A stretch of 64,000 bases of DNA from Actinoallomurus sp963823735 (GTDB taxonomy: Bacteria > Actinomycetota > Actinomycetes > Streptosporangiales > Streptosporangiaceae): NCBI GenBank assembly GCA_963823735.1, contig CAWGMO010000001.1, positions 434,001 to 498,000 of the forward strand, written 5' to 3'. How positions within the stretch are numbered: position 1 is the stretch's first letter; every line of letters begins with the position of its first letter. The notes under the pieces are model-generated. The model had not been told where the DNA came from. It was given only the letters and a program-made list of their open reading frames with translations, and made no database searches. This document shows, one piece after another, positions 34,434 through 43,733 of this stretch. The translations under genes and the position numbers were made by a program.

Positions 34434-35899
34434 CGGCTCGCGATCCCGGCCGGGTCGGACGCCACGCCGCACGTCTCGTCGAAGATCATGGTGTGGCGGC
34501 TGTGGACGTCATAGGCGGGCCACACGGCGCTGGAACCGGGCCTTCCGTGGACGGCGAAGGACGTCCAGGCCTCGCGCATCAGCCGCGCCACCTCATCCCC
34601 CGAGTCGTCGGGCAGACCCTGGAGCATCGGCACGTTCGCCGGGTCGACGCCGAAGACCAGCGGCAGGTCGAGGCAGTGGCACGCGCCGAACGAGGAGCCG
34701 AGCGCCGACCAGTCGAGCCGGTACGCGAAAACACGCGCGCCCGCCCACGCCGCCTGCTCGGCGAAGGTCAGCGACGGCCGCTCGAACTCGATGTCCGTCA
34801 CGGCGACGGCCAGGGCGTCGGCCGGACGGTGGCCGTTCCTGCTTCGCCAGTAGCGCCTGGCCTCACGGGGGCCGACCCTGGAGCGCAGGTAGGCGTCCAC
34901 GTCCTCGCGGCTCGCCGCCCGCGCCGCCGGATCCCCGGCCATCGCCAGCGCCTCGTCCCGGTTGGTGCCGATCATGACGGCGATGTTCGCCTCGGCCGCG
35001 CCCAGGGCGGCGGCGCGGAGGAACCCGTCCGGGTCGGCCAGATCGTCGACGACGGGGAAGAAGGGCGGCTCCACCCGGCCGAGTGACGCGGTGTCGCGGG
35101 CGAGGACACGGTCGGCCTCGATCAGCCGTGCCGGCTCGGCGTCCTCCAGCCGCCTGCGGACCTCCTCCGGCGGCGCACCGCCCAGCCCGAGTACGTCGAG
35201 GTACAGCGCGGTCCGCTCGGACGCCTGCTCGGCGGACAGCGGCGGGAGCCCGGCGGGCGCGCTGGCGAGCACCACTCTCCGGAACAGCGACCTGGCCTCG
35301 GGAAGCGCGAGCACGCACAGGATCGAGTGCGCGCCCGCCGACTGCCCCATCAGCGTGATCTCGCCGGGATCGCCGCCGAACGCCTCGATGTGCGCCGCCG
35401 TCCAGCGGATCGCCTCGATCATGTCCCGCAGGCCCATCCGGCCGTCGGCGAGCCCGTCGTAGTACAGGTAGCCGAGCGGGCCGAGGCGGTAGTTGACGCT
35501 CACGACGACGACGTCGCCCGCCCGTACCAGCTCCACCGGGTCGTACCAGTCGAGCGACCCGGCGCCGGAGTTGTAGCCGCCGCCGTGCAGCCAGACGACG
35601 ACCCGGCGCTTCTTCTCGTCCGGTGCCGGGGTCGTGATGGTGAGGGTCAGGCAGTCCTCGTCCTGGGGACGGCTGAAGTCGCCGATGGCGGCGCGCAGGC
35701 GCGACGGCGCCTGCGGGGCGATCGGGCCGTGCTGCGTCGCGTCGAGCGTGCCCTCCCAGGGCCCGATGGGTTCCGGCGGCCGGAAGCGCCGTCCGGCGAC
35801 CGGCGGCTCGGCGTACGGAACCCCGCGGAACTGGACGAGTTCGTGGTGCGGGGCGCCGCGCAGGTCACCGAGGGATGTGTGTGCGGTGAGCTTCGTCAT
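34430..35899 (-). CDS. Type B carboxylesterase
   Basis: 489 residues from ATG 35899. The type B carboxylesterase hallmarks are FRGVPYAEPPVG-like FRGVPYAEPPVAG, DEDCLTL, the oxyanion hole VWLHGGGY, and the nucleophile elbow GQSAGAH (Ser about residue 200). A Glu and His complete the triad further on (ACHCLDLPLVFG region contains the His). Cytoplasmic, no signal peptide. First gene of a two-gene unit with the VOC protein. Confidence 0.9.
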   Translation of the reverse strand: MTKLTAHTSLGDLRGAPHHELVQFRGVPYAEPPVAGRRFRPPEPIGPWEGTLDATQHGPIAPQAPSRLRAAIGDFSRPQDEDCLTLTITTPAPDEKKRRVVVWLHGGGYNSGAGSLDWYDPVELVRAGDVVVVSVNYRLGPLGYLYYDGLADGRMGLRDMIEAIRWTAAHIEAFGGDPGEITLMGQSAGAHSILCVLALPEARSLFRRVVLASAPAGLPPLSAEQASERTALYLDVLGLGGAPPEEVRRRLEDAEPARLIEADRVLARDTASLGRVEPPFFPVVDDLADPDGFLRAAALGAAEANIAVMIGTNRDEALAMAGDPAARAASREDVDAYLRSRVGPREARRYWRSRNGHRPADALAVAVTDIEFERPSLTFAEQAAWAGARVFAYRLDWSALGSSFGACHCLDLPLVFGVDPANVPMLQGLPDDSGDEVARLMREAWTSFAVHGRPGSSAVWPAYDVHSRHTMIFDETCGVASDPAGIASR

Positions 35900-35984
35900 G
35901 CCGAGGAGGCTGCCCGCGCGGCCCGGAACGGCCGACTGTCCGGGCACCGGGCGCAGGGATCCGACACGAGATAGCTTGTCCGCG

Positions 35985-36989
35985 ATGGAAACAGACATCC
36001 TCGACGACCTCGACCGGTCTCTGGTGCACGCCCTCCAGGTGAGTGCCAGGGCGCCCTTCGGCGTCATCGGCGAGGTGCTCGGCGTCTCGGACCGCACCGT
36101 CGCGCGGCGCTACACGCGGCTGCGCGGCCGTGGCGTCCTGCGGGTCATCGGCCTGCCCGACAGCCGGCGTCTCGGCCGGACCGAGTGGTTCCTCCGCCTG
36201 CGCGCCGTGCCGGACAGCGCGGTGCCCATCGCGCGTGCCCTCGCCCGCCGCGACGACATCTCCTGGGTCATGCTCACCTCGGCGGGGGCCGAGATCACGT
36301 GCCTCGCCACGACGTCGTCCACCGACCAGCGCGACGCCCTGCTGCTCGGCACGCTCCCCCGCAGCCGGCAGGTCGTCCAGGTCGACGCGCTGTGCGTCCT
36401 GCGCACCTTCTTCGGCGGCGCCACCGGCTGGAACGGCCGCGCCGGCGCCCTGACCCCGGCGCAGGTGAGCCGTCTCAGCGGTTCCGGCGTCGGCACGGCC
36501 GCGCGTACGGTCGAGACCGCCCTGGACTCACAAGACGAACGGCTGCTCGCCGAACTCCGGCTGGACGGCCGCCTCCCGCTCACCGAGCTCGCCTCGGCGC
36601 TGGGCTGCTCCGAGACCGCCGCGGGCCGCCGGCTCGAACGGCTCCTCGCGTCCGGCGTGCTGTTCTTCGACGTCGAGATCGCCCCCGAACACCTCGGGTA
36701 CGGGGTGGAGGCCCTGCTGTGGGTGACCGTCGAGCCCGCCGTCCTGGAGGAGACCGCCACCGAGATCGCCGGGCACCGCCAGGTCGCCATGGCCGCCGCC
36801 ACCTCCGGCTCCACGAACCTCCTCGTGCTGGTCGGCTGCCGCGACGTCGCGGACCTGTACGACTACCTCGCGCACGACCTCGGCCGGCTGCGCGGCGTAC
36901 GTGCCATCGAGACGTCGCCCGTCATCAGCACCGTCAAGCGGGCCGGCACCCTGCTGGAGCCCCGCGCCCCGTCCCGTACGTCACGGTGA
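35985..36989 (+). CDS. Double-module Lrp/AsnC-family regulator
   Basis: 334 residues carrying two Lrp/AsnC units in tandem: an N-terminal HTH (LDDLDRSLVHALQ, SDRTVARRYTRL) plus RAM-like domain, then a second HTH from about residue 185 (LDSQDERLLAELR, CSETAAGRRLERL) and second RAM domain. Duplicated Lrp proteins are common in actinobacteria. It is divergent from the esterase and 75 bases upstream of the 4-hydroxymandelate oxidase gene on the same strand, so control of that gene by an aromatic amino or keto acid is possible. Confidence 0.85.
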   Translation: METDILDDLDRSLVHALQVSARAPFGVIGEVLGVSDRTVARRYTRLRGRGVLRVIGLPDSRRLGRTEWFLRLRAVPDSAVPIARALARRDDISWVMLTSAGAEITCLATTSSTDQRDALLLGTLPRSRQVVQVDALCVLRTFFGGATGWNGRAGALTPAQVSRLSGSGVGTAARTVETALDSQDERLLAELRLDGRLPLTELASALGCSETAAGRRLERLLASGVLFFDVEIAPEHLGYGVEALLWVTVEPAVLEETATEIAGHRQVAMAAATSGSTNLLVLVGCRDVADLYDYLAHDLGRLRGVRAIETSPVISTVKRAGTLLEPRAPSRTSR

Positions 36990-37064
36990 CGGCGGGCCGA
37001 CCTGGGCCGCTTGCACGATGTCCCCGCCGGGATGCATGATCCAGGTCGCGATCTTGGAGGGCGT

Positions 37065-38129
37065 GTGACGAACACCGGGACCGCCTCTGCTCTCACCTTG
37101 GGCGACTACGCCCGGCTGGCGCGGGAGAGGCTCGACGGCGGCGACTTCGACTTCATCGAGGGCGGCGCGGGCGAGGAGACGACCCTCGCCGCGAACGCCG
37201 GCGCGTTCGACCGCGTACGCCTGCGGCCCAGTGTCCTCACGGGCGTCGGGCAGCCGGACATCACGGCCGGGATCCTCGAACGCACCTGGCGCGCGCCCAT
37301 CGGCATCGCCCCGATGGCCTACCACACGATGGCCGACCCGGACGGAGAGGTCGCCACGGCGCGCGCCGCGGGCGCGGCCGGTGTTCCGCTGATCGTGAGC
37401 ACCTTCGCGGGTCGGACCTTCGAGGAGATCGCCGCAGAGGCCTCGTCGCCGCTCTGGCTCCAGGTCTACTGCTTCCGCGACCGTACGGTGACGCGGCGGC
37501 TGGTCGAGCGCGCGGAGCGGGCCGGGTTCGAGGCGCTGGTCCTCACGGTCGACGCTCCGCACCTCGGGCGGCGGCTGCGTGACGTGCGCAACGCGTTCCG
37601 GCTGGCGGACGGGATCGCGCCGGCCAACCTCGCCGGCGACGGCTTCTCCTCGCCCGGCGAGCACGCGCGCGCGGAGTTCGACCCGCTGCTCGACTGGTCC
37701 GTGGTCGAGTGGCTCCGCTCGATCAGCTCACTCCCGGTGCTCCTCAAGGGGATCATGACCGGCAAGGACGCGCGGCACGCGATCGACGCGCACGCGAGCG
37801 GCGTCCTGGTCTCCAACCACGGCGGGCGGCAGCTCGACGGCGTACCGGCGACGCTGGACGTACTGCCCGAGATCGTCTCGGCGGTCGCGGGCGAGTGCCC
37901 GGTGCTCATCGACGGAGGCGTACGCCGCGGCCGTGACGTCCTGGCGGCGCTCGCGCTCGGCGCCGACGCGGTGCTCCTGGGCCGCCCGATCCTGCACGGC
38001 CTGGCCGTCGGCGGGCAGGAGGGCGTGGCGCGGGTCCTCGGCATCATCACCGACGAGCTGACGGACGCGATGGCGCTCGCCGGTGTGCGTTCGGCCGCCG
38101 ACGCCGGGCCCGACCTCGTACGACTCTGA
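37065..38129 (+). CDS. hmo: 4-Hydroxymandelate oxidase (FMN alpha-hydroxyacid oxidase)
   Basis: 354 residues from GTG 37065 (GGAGG site). Full FMN-dependent alpha-hydroxyacid dehydrogenase barrel: IAPMAYHTMADPDGE near residue 81, Lys228 (LLKGI), the catalytic His252 and Arg255 in SNHGGRQLDG, and the FMN phosphate loop DGGVRRGRDVL with LLGRP. Its spacing and many motifs match Hmo of glycopeptide-antibiotic clusters, which oxidises 4-hydroxymandelate to 4-hydroxybenzoylformate. A general L-lactate oxidase would look similar, but the presence of 4-hydroxymandelate synthase in the same region strongly supports Hmo. Confidence 0.78.
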   Translation: MTNTGTASALTLGDYARLARERLDGGDFDFIEGGAGEETTLAANAGAFDRVRLRPSVLTGVGQPDITAGILERTWRAPIGIAPMAYHTMADPDGEVATARAAGAAGVPLIVSTFAGRTFEEIAAEASSPLWLQVYCFRDRTVTRRLVERAERAGFEALVLTVDAPHLGRRLRDVRNAFRLADGIAPANLAGDGFSSPGEHARAEFDPLLDWSVVEWLRSISSLPVLLKGIMTGKDARHAIDAHASGVLVSNHGGRQLDGVPATLDVLPEIVSAVAGECPVLIDGGVRRGRDVLAALALGADAVLLGRPILHGLAVGGQEGVARVLGIITDELTDAMALAGVRSAADAGPDLVRL

Positions 38130-38130
38130 G

Positions 38131-38164
38131 CGTCACCGCACCGGCCGGTGCCGGTGCGGTGACG
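38131..38164. terminator. Bidirectional hairpin terminator
   Basis: 14-bp perfect stem (38131-38144 with 38151-38164) with a 6-base loop between convergent stops at 38129 and 38169. Confidence 0.75.
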
Positions 38165-38168
38165 GGGT

Positions 38169-39188
38169 TCAGACGGGTACGGCCTCGATCGCTCCCGTGG
38201 TGACGCTCTTCACCGTGAAGCCGGCGTCCTCCAGCAACGCCGTGTACTCCTCGGCGGTGCGGTCGCGCCCTTCCATCAGGACCAGCATCAACAGGTCCAC
38301 GATCCGGTTGCGCGGCTTGGCCCAGGCGCCCGCGCTCGCGCTGGAGGCGTCCGGGGCGGCCGGCAGGAGCTCCTCCAGCACCAGCAGCCGCGCCTCGGCG
38401 GGCATCGACGCGCGCAGCCGCTTCAGCACCTGGCGGACGTTCTCGTCGTTCCAGTTGTGCAGCACGCGGCGCAGCACGTACAGGTCGCCGTCGCCGGGCA
38501 CGTGGTCGAAGAAGCTGTCCGCGTCGATGCGCACCCGGTCGAGCACGCCCGCCTCGGCCAGCCGCTCGCGTGCGCGCTCGGCGGCCTCGGGCAGCTCCAC
38601 CAGGACGCCGCGCAGCTCCGGGCGCTCGGCCAGGACGTCCGCCAGCAGGCCGCCGTCGCCGCCGCCGAGGTCCACCATCATCCGCGCGCCGTCGAACAGC
38701 CCGGCCGCCGGGGGCGCGGGCTCCGGGGCGGCGGACATGGCGGAGTTGAAGGCGGCGGCGAGCCCGGGGTCGTCCCCCAGGTGCTCATAGAACGGGCGGC
38801 CGTACCGGTCGTCGAAGGCGGGCTTGCCCGTCCGGACGGTGTCGAGCAGCCCGTCGAAGCACTGGTACACCTCCGCGCCGTACAAGGTCGCCGTGCCGTG
38901 CACGGAACCTGGCACGTCCGAGCGGAGGTACTCGCCCATCGGGCTCAGCTCGAACCGGTCGGCGCCGGTCTGGCGCAGGACGCCGGCGTCGGCGAGCGCG
39001 GCGCACAGCCGCTGGAGCGCCACCGGGTCGAGGTCGGCGGCCTCGGCCAGCTCGGCCGTGGTCGACGCCCCCGCCGCCATCCGGTCGGCGAGCCCCAGCA
39101 CGCTGAACACCGAGCACGCCTGCGCGGTCCACGTGGCGCACAGCATGCCGAGCAGCCGCTTGCGGAAGTACTCCCCGTCACGCGCCAT
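38169..39188 (-). CDS. SAM-dependent O-methyltransferase (plant-type, dimerisation domain plus Methyltransf_2)
   Basis: 339 residues. An N-terminal winged-helix dimerisation domain (ATTAELAEAADLDPVALQRL-like region, about 35-90) precedes a class I SAM fold with MVDLGGGDGG (motif I, about residue 170), DSFFDHVP and VLRRVLHNWNDE with the catalytic His, and LLVLEELLP. Enzymes of this type O-methylate phenols and hydroxyls of polyketides and aromatics (DnrK/TcmN-like). It overlaps the hydrolase gene by 11 bases. A phenolic hydroxyl from the HmaS/Hmo branch is a candidate acceptor. Confidence 0.87.
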   Translation of the reverse strand: MARDGEYFRKRLLGMLCATWTAQACSVFSVLGLADRMAAGASTTAELAEAADLDPVALQRLCAALADAGVLRQTGADRFELSPMGEYLRSDVPGSVHGTATLYGAEVYQCFDGLLDTVRTGKPAFDDRYGRPFYEHLGDDPGLAAAFNSAMSAAPEPAPPAAGLFDGARMMVDLGGGDGGLLADVLAERPELRGVLVELPEAAERARERLAEAGVLDRVRIDADSFFDHVPGDGDLYVLRRVLHNWNDENVRQVLKRLRASMPAEARLLVLEELLPAAPDASSASAGAWAKPRNRIVDLLMLVLMEGRDRTAEEYTALLEDAGFTVKSVTTGAIEAVPV

Positions 39189-40131
39189 CGGCAGGGCCCT
39201 CCGCGAGTTCGGTGCGCAGGAACTCCGTCACCTGACGCACCGCCGTGCGGGCGTCCTCCAGGACGCCGGACATCGTGAAGAATCCGTGCGTCATTCCGTC
39301 GTAGCGGGTGAGCGTGACGCGTACGCCGTCCTCCCGCATACGGTGCGCATAGGCCTCCGCCTCGTCGCGCAGCGGATCGTATTCGGCGGATATGACCAGA
39401 GCCGGCGGAAGGTCACTCAGAGTCTTCGCGCGCAGCGGCGACGCGAGCGGATTATCGCCGTCTTCCGGATCGGCCAGATAATGGCCCCAATACCAGTCCA
39501 CGGAATGGCGATTGAACATCACGGGGTCGTCGATCTCACGCCGCGACGGGGTGTCCGCGTGGTAGTCGGTGTTGGGGTAGACCAGTACCTGGCAGCGCAG
39601 TGAAGGGCCGCCACGGTCGCGCGCCATCTGGGCCACGGCGGCGCTGAGGTTGCCGCCGGCGCTGTCACCGCCGACGGCCAGCCGGCGCGGGTCACCGCCC
39701 AGCGACTCGGCGTTCTCGGCCAGCCACTCGATGGCCGCGTAGGAGTCCTCCGGGGCCGCGGGGAACACGTCCTCCGGCGCCCTCCGGTACTGCACGGACA
39801 TGACTATGCAGGACGCGTCCGCGCAGATCTGGCGGCAGACGCCGTCGCAGGTGTCCAGCGTGCCCAGCGTCCATCCGCCGCCGAACAGGTAGAGCAGCAC
39901 GGGGAACGGCCCCTCGCCGCTCGGGCGGTACACACGCGCCGGCAGGTCGCCCGCGGGCCCGGGCAGGGTGAGATCGCGCGTCTCCCCCACCGGCACCACC
40001 GCGCCGCCGCCCGCCTGGATCGACGCGAGATCGTCCGCCCGCGCCTGCTCCAGCGACAATTCATAGAGCGGCTTGGTCGAGTCCTTGCGGCGTCCGTCGA
40101 GCATTTCTGCTACTTGCGGATTGAGAGGCAT
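39178..40131 (-). CDS. Alpha/beta hydrolase (HSL-type, hydrolase_3 family)
   Basis: 317 residues. The hormone-sensitive-lipase family layout is visible: LFGGGW where HGGGW is usual (His replaced by Phe), nucleophile GDSAGG (Ser about residue 164), acid AEYDPLRDE, and His in THGFF. The oxyanion-site Phe is a noteworthy substitution. It may act as esterase or as a product-release hydrolase. Divergent from the aminotransferase gene with a 131-base shared promoter region. Confidence 0.85.
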   Translation of the reverse strand: MPLNPQVAEMLDGRRKDSTKPLYELSLEQARADDLASIQAGGGAVVPVGETRDLTLPGPAGDLPARVYRPSGEGPFPVLLYLFGGGWTLGTLDTCDGVCRQICADASCIVMSVQYRRAPEDVFPAAPEDSYAAIEWLAENAESLGGDPRRLAVGGDSAGGNLSAAVAQMARDRGGPSLRCQVLVYPNTDYHADTPSRREIDDPVMFNRHSVDWYWGHYLADPEDGDNPLASPLRAKTLSDLPPALVISAEYDPLRDEAEAYAHRMREDGVRVTLTRYDGMTHGFFTMSGVLEDARTAVRQVTEFLRTELAEGPADGA

Positions 40132-40262
40132 GAACTTCTCCAGCGAGATTCAAGCGAAATTCGAGATGGATGGATTTCTGCATCGGTATCGTGGTCGAGC
40201 GTTTCATCTTTACATTTTTCAATGTGTGGCCGCCAGGGCACGGAGAGATTTTGGGAGTGGGG

Positions 40263-41563
40263 ATGAGCAGGTTGATTACGGAGCCCGCCGGGCTGACCGC
40301 CGCCGATCTGCACCGCAGCCTCAGCGATCCGCTGCTGGACACGATGAACTTCCTCAACGAGGTCACCGTGCGCTATCCGGCGGCGATCTCATTCGCCCCG
40401 GGCCGTCCGCACGAGGAGCCGTTCGACGCGGACACGATCGCCGGCCACATCCGCGCGTACACCGAATACCTCGCCGGTGAGCGTGGGATGTCCGAGCAGG
40501 AGGTCAGCCGCGCGCTGTTCCAGTACGGCCGGACCAACGGGCAGATCCACGAGCTGGTCGCCCGCAGCCTCGAGAACGACGAGGGCATCAAGGTCTCTCC
40601 CGACGCGGTCGTGATCACGGTGGGCGCGCAGGAGGGCATGCTCCTGGCGCTGCGCGCGCTGATCCGCGGCCCCGAGGACGTCGTCCTGGTCGCCTCGCCC
40701 TGCTACGTCGGCATCACCGGAGCGGCCCGGCTGCTCGACGCCCCCATCGAGCCGGTGCCGGAGGGCCCGGACGGGTTCGATCCGGCGGAGCTGCGCGCGG
40801 CGGCCAAGCGGGTACGCGCGGCGGGCCTGCGGCCTCGCGCCTTCTACGTGGTGCCGGACTTCGCCAACCCAGCGGCACGAGCATGCCGGTGGAGGCGCGG
40901 CGGGAGCTGCTGGACGTCGCCGCCGAAGAGGACCTGTACATCCTGGAGGACAACCCGTACGGCTTCTTCTCGCGCACCGGCGAGACGCGGCCGACGGTCA
41001 AGTCGCTGGACACCGACCGGCGCGTCATCTACCTCGGCTCGTTCGCCAAGACCTGCCTCCCCGGCGCCCGCGTCGGCTTCGCCGTCGCCGACCAGGAGGT
41101 ACGCGCCGGCGACGGCACGGTCACGCTGCTCGCCGACGAGTTCTCGAAGATCAAGAGCATGACCACCGTGAACACCTCGCCGGTGAGCCAGGCGGTCATC
41201 GGCGGCATGCTCGTACGCGCCGGCTGCCGGCTGCGCGACGCGAGCACCGAGCGCATCGCCCTGTACCGGACGAAGATGAACGCCATGCTCGCCGCGCTGG
41301 AGCGCAACCTGCCGAGCGGCATCGGCGTGAGCTGGAACGCCCCCGACGGCGGCTTCTTCGCGGTCGTGAACGTGCCCTTCGCGGCCGACAACGAGGCGCT
41401 GATCCGGTGCGCGAACGAGTACCGGGTGCTGTGGACGCCGATGAGCTACTTCTACCTCGACGGCGGCGGACGCCATCAGCTGCGCCTGTCGAGCAGCTAC
41501 CTGAGCGTGCCGGAGATCGAGGAGGGCATCGGGCGGCTGTGTGAGTTCATCGTCGCCCAGTGA
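40263..41563 (+). CDS. HpgT-like PLP aminotransferase (aryl-glycine type), frameshift near 40,872
   Basis: About 434 residues when joined; ATG 40263 with GGGAGTGGGG ahead. The first 203 codons end at DFANP, and the frame then shifts; restoring one C in AACCCAGC gives NPSGTSMPVE, the expected conserved NPxG region. Other fold-type I features are intact: VTVGAQEGM, EDNPYGFF (Asp and Tyr to PLP), and SFAKTCLPGARVGF with the Schiff-base Lys. The N-terminal DTMNFLNEV and ISFAPGRP resemble the hydroxyphenylglycine aminotransferases of glycopeptide clusters. With Hmo and HmaS nearby it probably converts 4-hydroxybenzoylformate to 4-hydroxyphenylglycine. The break is in a C run and may be a sequence error. 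Confidence 0.7.
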
Positions 41564-42293
41564 GGTCGTGGTCCGGCTCCGCCACACGTCGGGTGACGAG
41601 CGGCGTACGGCCCACGCGCTGCTCGCCTCGACCGCCGCGTCATGCGCCGGCGTCCACGTGAGTGCGGTGACGCTGGAGCGTACGGAGGCCGGCGCGCCGC
41701 GGTTGGGCGGCGGCGCGGCCGGCCTGCACGCGAGCCTCAGCCACACGGGCGGGCTGGTCGCCGTGGCCGTCTCGCGGATCGGCCCGGTCGGCGTCGACGT
41801 GGAGCCGGTGCGCCCGATGCCCGCGCTGGCCCTGAGCAGGCGCTGGTTCGCGCCCGAGGACACCGAATGGCTGCTCGGGCGGCCCGCCGAGACCGTGTCG
41901 CGCGACTTCCTGTCGCTGTGGACCGGCAAGGAGGCCGTGGCCAAGCAGTACGGCACCGGGCTGCGCGGCGGCAGGCTGCTGCGGCAGCGGATCGCCACGC
42001 CCAGGACGGGCGCCGGCGCGCCGTACTGGCAGCCCGCCGTCGACGATCCGGACGTCGTCGTCGCCCACTGGGAACCGCACGGTTTCCTGCTGGCCCTCGC
42101 GGCCGGGCGGGCGGAGCGCGACGCCGGTCTCCGCCTGGACATCGCCACGGCACGTGCTTCTAGCGGCGCTCAAGGTGATCCCGAGCCGGGCCCGATAGCT
42201 TCGCAATCAGGGGAGATCCCGGTGGCCGAGTCACGCAGTGGAGGACAGACCATGACGGGTGCGTCCGACGTGGAATCGGCCGGTAGCCGATGA
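41541..42293 (+). CDS. Sfp-type phosphopantetheinyl transferase
   Basis: 250 residues from GTG 41541, overlapping the aminotransferase end by 23 bases. Signature motifs GVDVEPV (Asp86, Glu88, Mg binding) and LWTGKEAVAKQYG (Trp127, Lys130, Glu131, Lys135) are complete, and SLSHTGG precedes them. It loads 4'-phosphopantetheine onto carrier proteins and is the natural activator of the ACPs in this cluster. A 45-residue low-complexity tail follows the family's usual end, and its stop overlaps the next start (ATGA). Confidence 0.9.
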   Translation: MSSSSPSEVVVRLRHTSGDERRTAHALLASTAASCAGVHVSAVTLERTEAGAPRLGGGAAGLHASLSHTGGLVAVAVSRIGPVGVDVEPVRPMPALALSRRWFAPEDTEWLLGRPAETVSRDFLSLWTGKEAVAKQYGTGLRGGRLLRQRIATPRTGAGAPYWQPAVDDPDVVVAHWEPHGFLLALAAGRAERDAGLRLDIATARASSGAQGDPEPGPIASQSGEIPVAESRSGGQTMTGASDVESAGSR

Positions 42294-43621
42294 AGAAGGC
42301 ACTTGTCCTCGGCGGCAGCATCGCCGGCATGATCGCGGCCCGCGTCCTGTCCGACCACGCCGACGAGGTATGGATCGCCGAGCCTGACCTCCTCGAAGAC
42401 GCCCCGGCCACCCGCCGCGGCGCGCCGCACAGCACCCAGGCCCACACGCTGCTCGGCAAGGGCCGTACGGTCATCGAGCAGCTCATGCCCGGGATCGTCC
42501 GACAGATGGTGCGCGAGGGCGGCCAGCTGATCAGCAGCGGCCCCGGCGGCGCCCAGTGGTTCCTGAACGGCCGCCCCAAGGTGCCCGTACGCGGCGGCAG
42601 CGTGGTCAGCGTGTCGCGGCCGTTCCTGGAGTGGCACATCCGGCGCAGGGTGCTCGCCCTGCCCAACGTCTCGCTGATCAAGGGCCGGGCGACCGGCCTG
42701 ACCATGACCGGCGACCGCGTCGACGGCGCGCTGATCCGCCCGCCCGGCGCGGTGGACTCCGAACGCCACACGGCCGACCTCGTCGTCGACGCCACCGGAC
42801 GCTCCAGCCGGCTGGGCGACTGGCTCGGCCAGCACGACTACCCCGCGCCGGACAAGCAGCGGATGGCCCTGGACCTGGGCTACGCCACCTGCCTGTTCCA
42901 CCGGAAGCCGGGCCAGCGCCTCGGCGGCCACGTCGCGGCCTACTCCCTGTACACGGCCACCAAGGCCCACAACGGGCCCAGCTCGATGACACCGGTCGAG
43001 GGCGACCGCTGGCTGACGCTGGTCAGCGGCTACGGCGACCGCCGCCCGGGCCGCGACTTCGAGGACTTCAAGGCACGCTGCCGCGCCAACCCCGCGACGC
43101 CGCTGCAACTGCTGCCGGACGCCGCCGAGCCGGCCAGCGAGGTGTTCGTGCACCGCTTCCCGGACAGCCTCCGGCGTGACTTCGACGAACTCTCCCGCTT
43201 CCCGGCCGGGCTGGTCGCGCTGGGCGACGCGGTGGCGTCGTTCAACCCGACGTACGGCCAGGGCATCTCGGTGGCCGCCCTGCAGGCGGTGGCGCTCCGC
43301 GAATGGCTGAGCGAACCCGGCGCCGTGGACGACCCCGCGCACCCGTACTTCCGCCGCGTGCGCGCGGTGATCGACGACGCGTGGAGCTTCAACGCGTCAC
43401 AGGACCGCTACCTGCCCCACGTCGACACGGCGAAGCCGTTCGGCGGGCGCCTGCGCTGCGGCCTCTTCGAGGCGGTGCAGTCCGCCACGATCACGGACGA
43501 GGTCGTGCACCGCGCGTTCCTGGAGGTCGTCAACATGACGGCCACCCCGGACCGCCTGCGTACCCGGGAGATCCTCTGGCGCACCGGCGCCGCCGCGGCG
43601 AAGATTCGCCGCTCCACCTGA
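42290..43621 (+). CDS. FAD-dependent oxidoreductase/monooxygenase
   Basis: 443 residues. N-terminal FAD Rossmann GGSIAGMIAARVL (residues 8-20), the middle DATGRSS, and the second FAD motif LVALGDAVASFNPTYGQGISVAALQA (shown short: ALGDAVASFNP) place it among aromatic-hydroxylase-like and halogenase-like flavoproteins. The halogenase WxWxIP motif is absent. Likely hydroxylates or epoxidises an intermediate of the cluster; coupled by ATGA to the phosphopantetheinyl transferase. Confidence 0.85.
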   Translation: MKKALVLGGSIAGMIAARVLSDHADEVWIAEPDLLEDAPATRRGAPHSTQAHTLLGKGRTVIEQLMPGIVRQMVREGGQLISSGPGGAQWFLNGRPKVPVRGGSVVSVSRPFLEWHIRRRVLALPNVSLIKGRATGLTMTGDRVDGALIRPPGAVDSERHTADLVVDATGRSSRLGDWLGQHDYPAPDKQRMALDLGYATCLFHRKPGQRLGGHVAAYSLYTATKAHNGPSSMTPVEGDRWLTLVSGYGDRRPGRDFEDFKARCRANPATPLQLLPDAAEPASEVFVHRFPDSLRRDFDELSRFPAGLVALGDAVASFNPTYGQGISVAALQAVALREWLSEPGAVDDPAHPYFRRVRAVIDDAWSFNASQDRYLPHVDTAKPFGGRLRCGLFEAVQSATITDEVVHRAFLEVVNMTATPDRLRTREILWRTGAAAAKIRRST

Positions 43622-43686
43622 CGCACGGCGGACCGCGTCGCGCCGAGTGACACGAGGCGGTCCTTGCCACCATGACGCGAACCGCC

Positions 43687-43727
43687 CGCCTGCACCCGGG
43701 TGCCTGGGTGGCATCCGGGTGCAGGCG
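43687..43727. terminator. Bidirectional hairpin terminator
   Basis: 18-bp stem with one G-T pair (43687-43704 with 43710-43727) and a 5-base loop between convergent stops at 43621 and 43734. Confidence 0.75.
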
Positions 43728-43733
43728 CGGGCG

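Noticed and set aside
42290..43621. Flavin-dependent halogenase
   Set aside because: FAD motifs fit, but the halogenase WxWxIP signature is missing.
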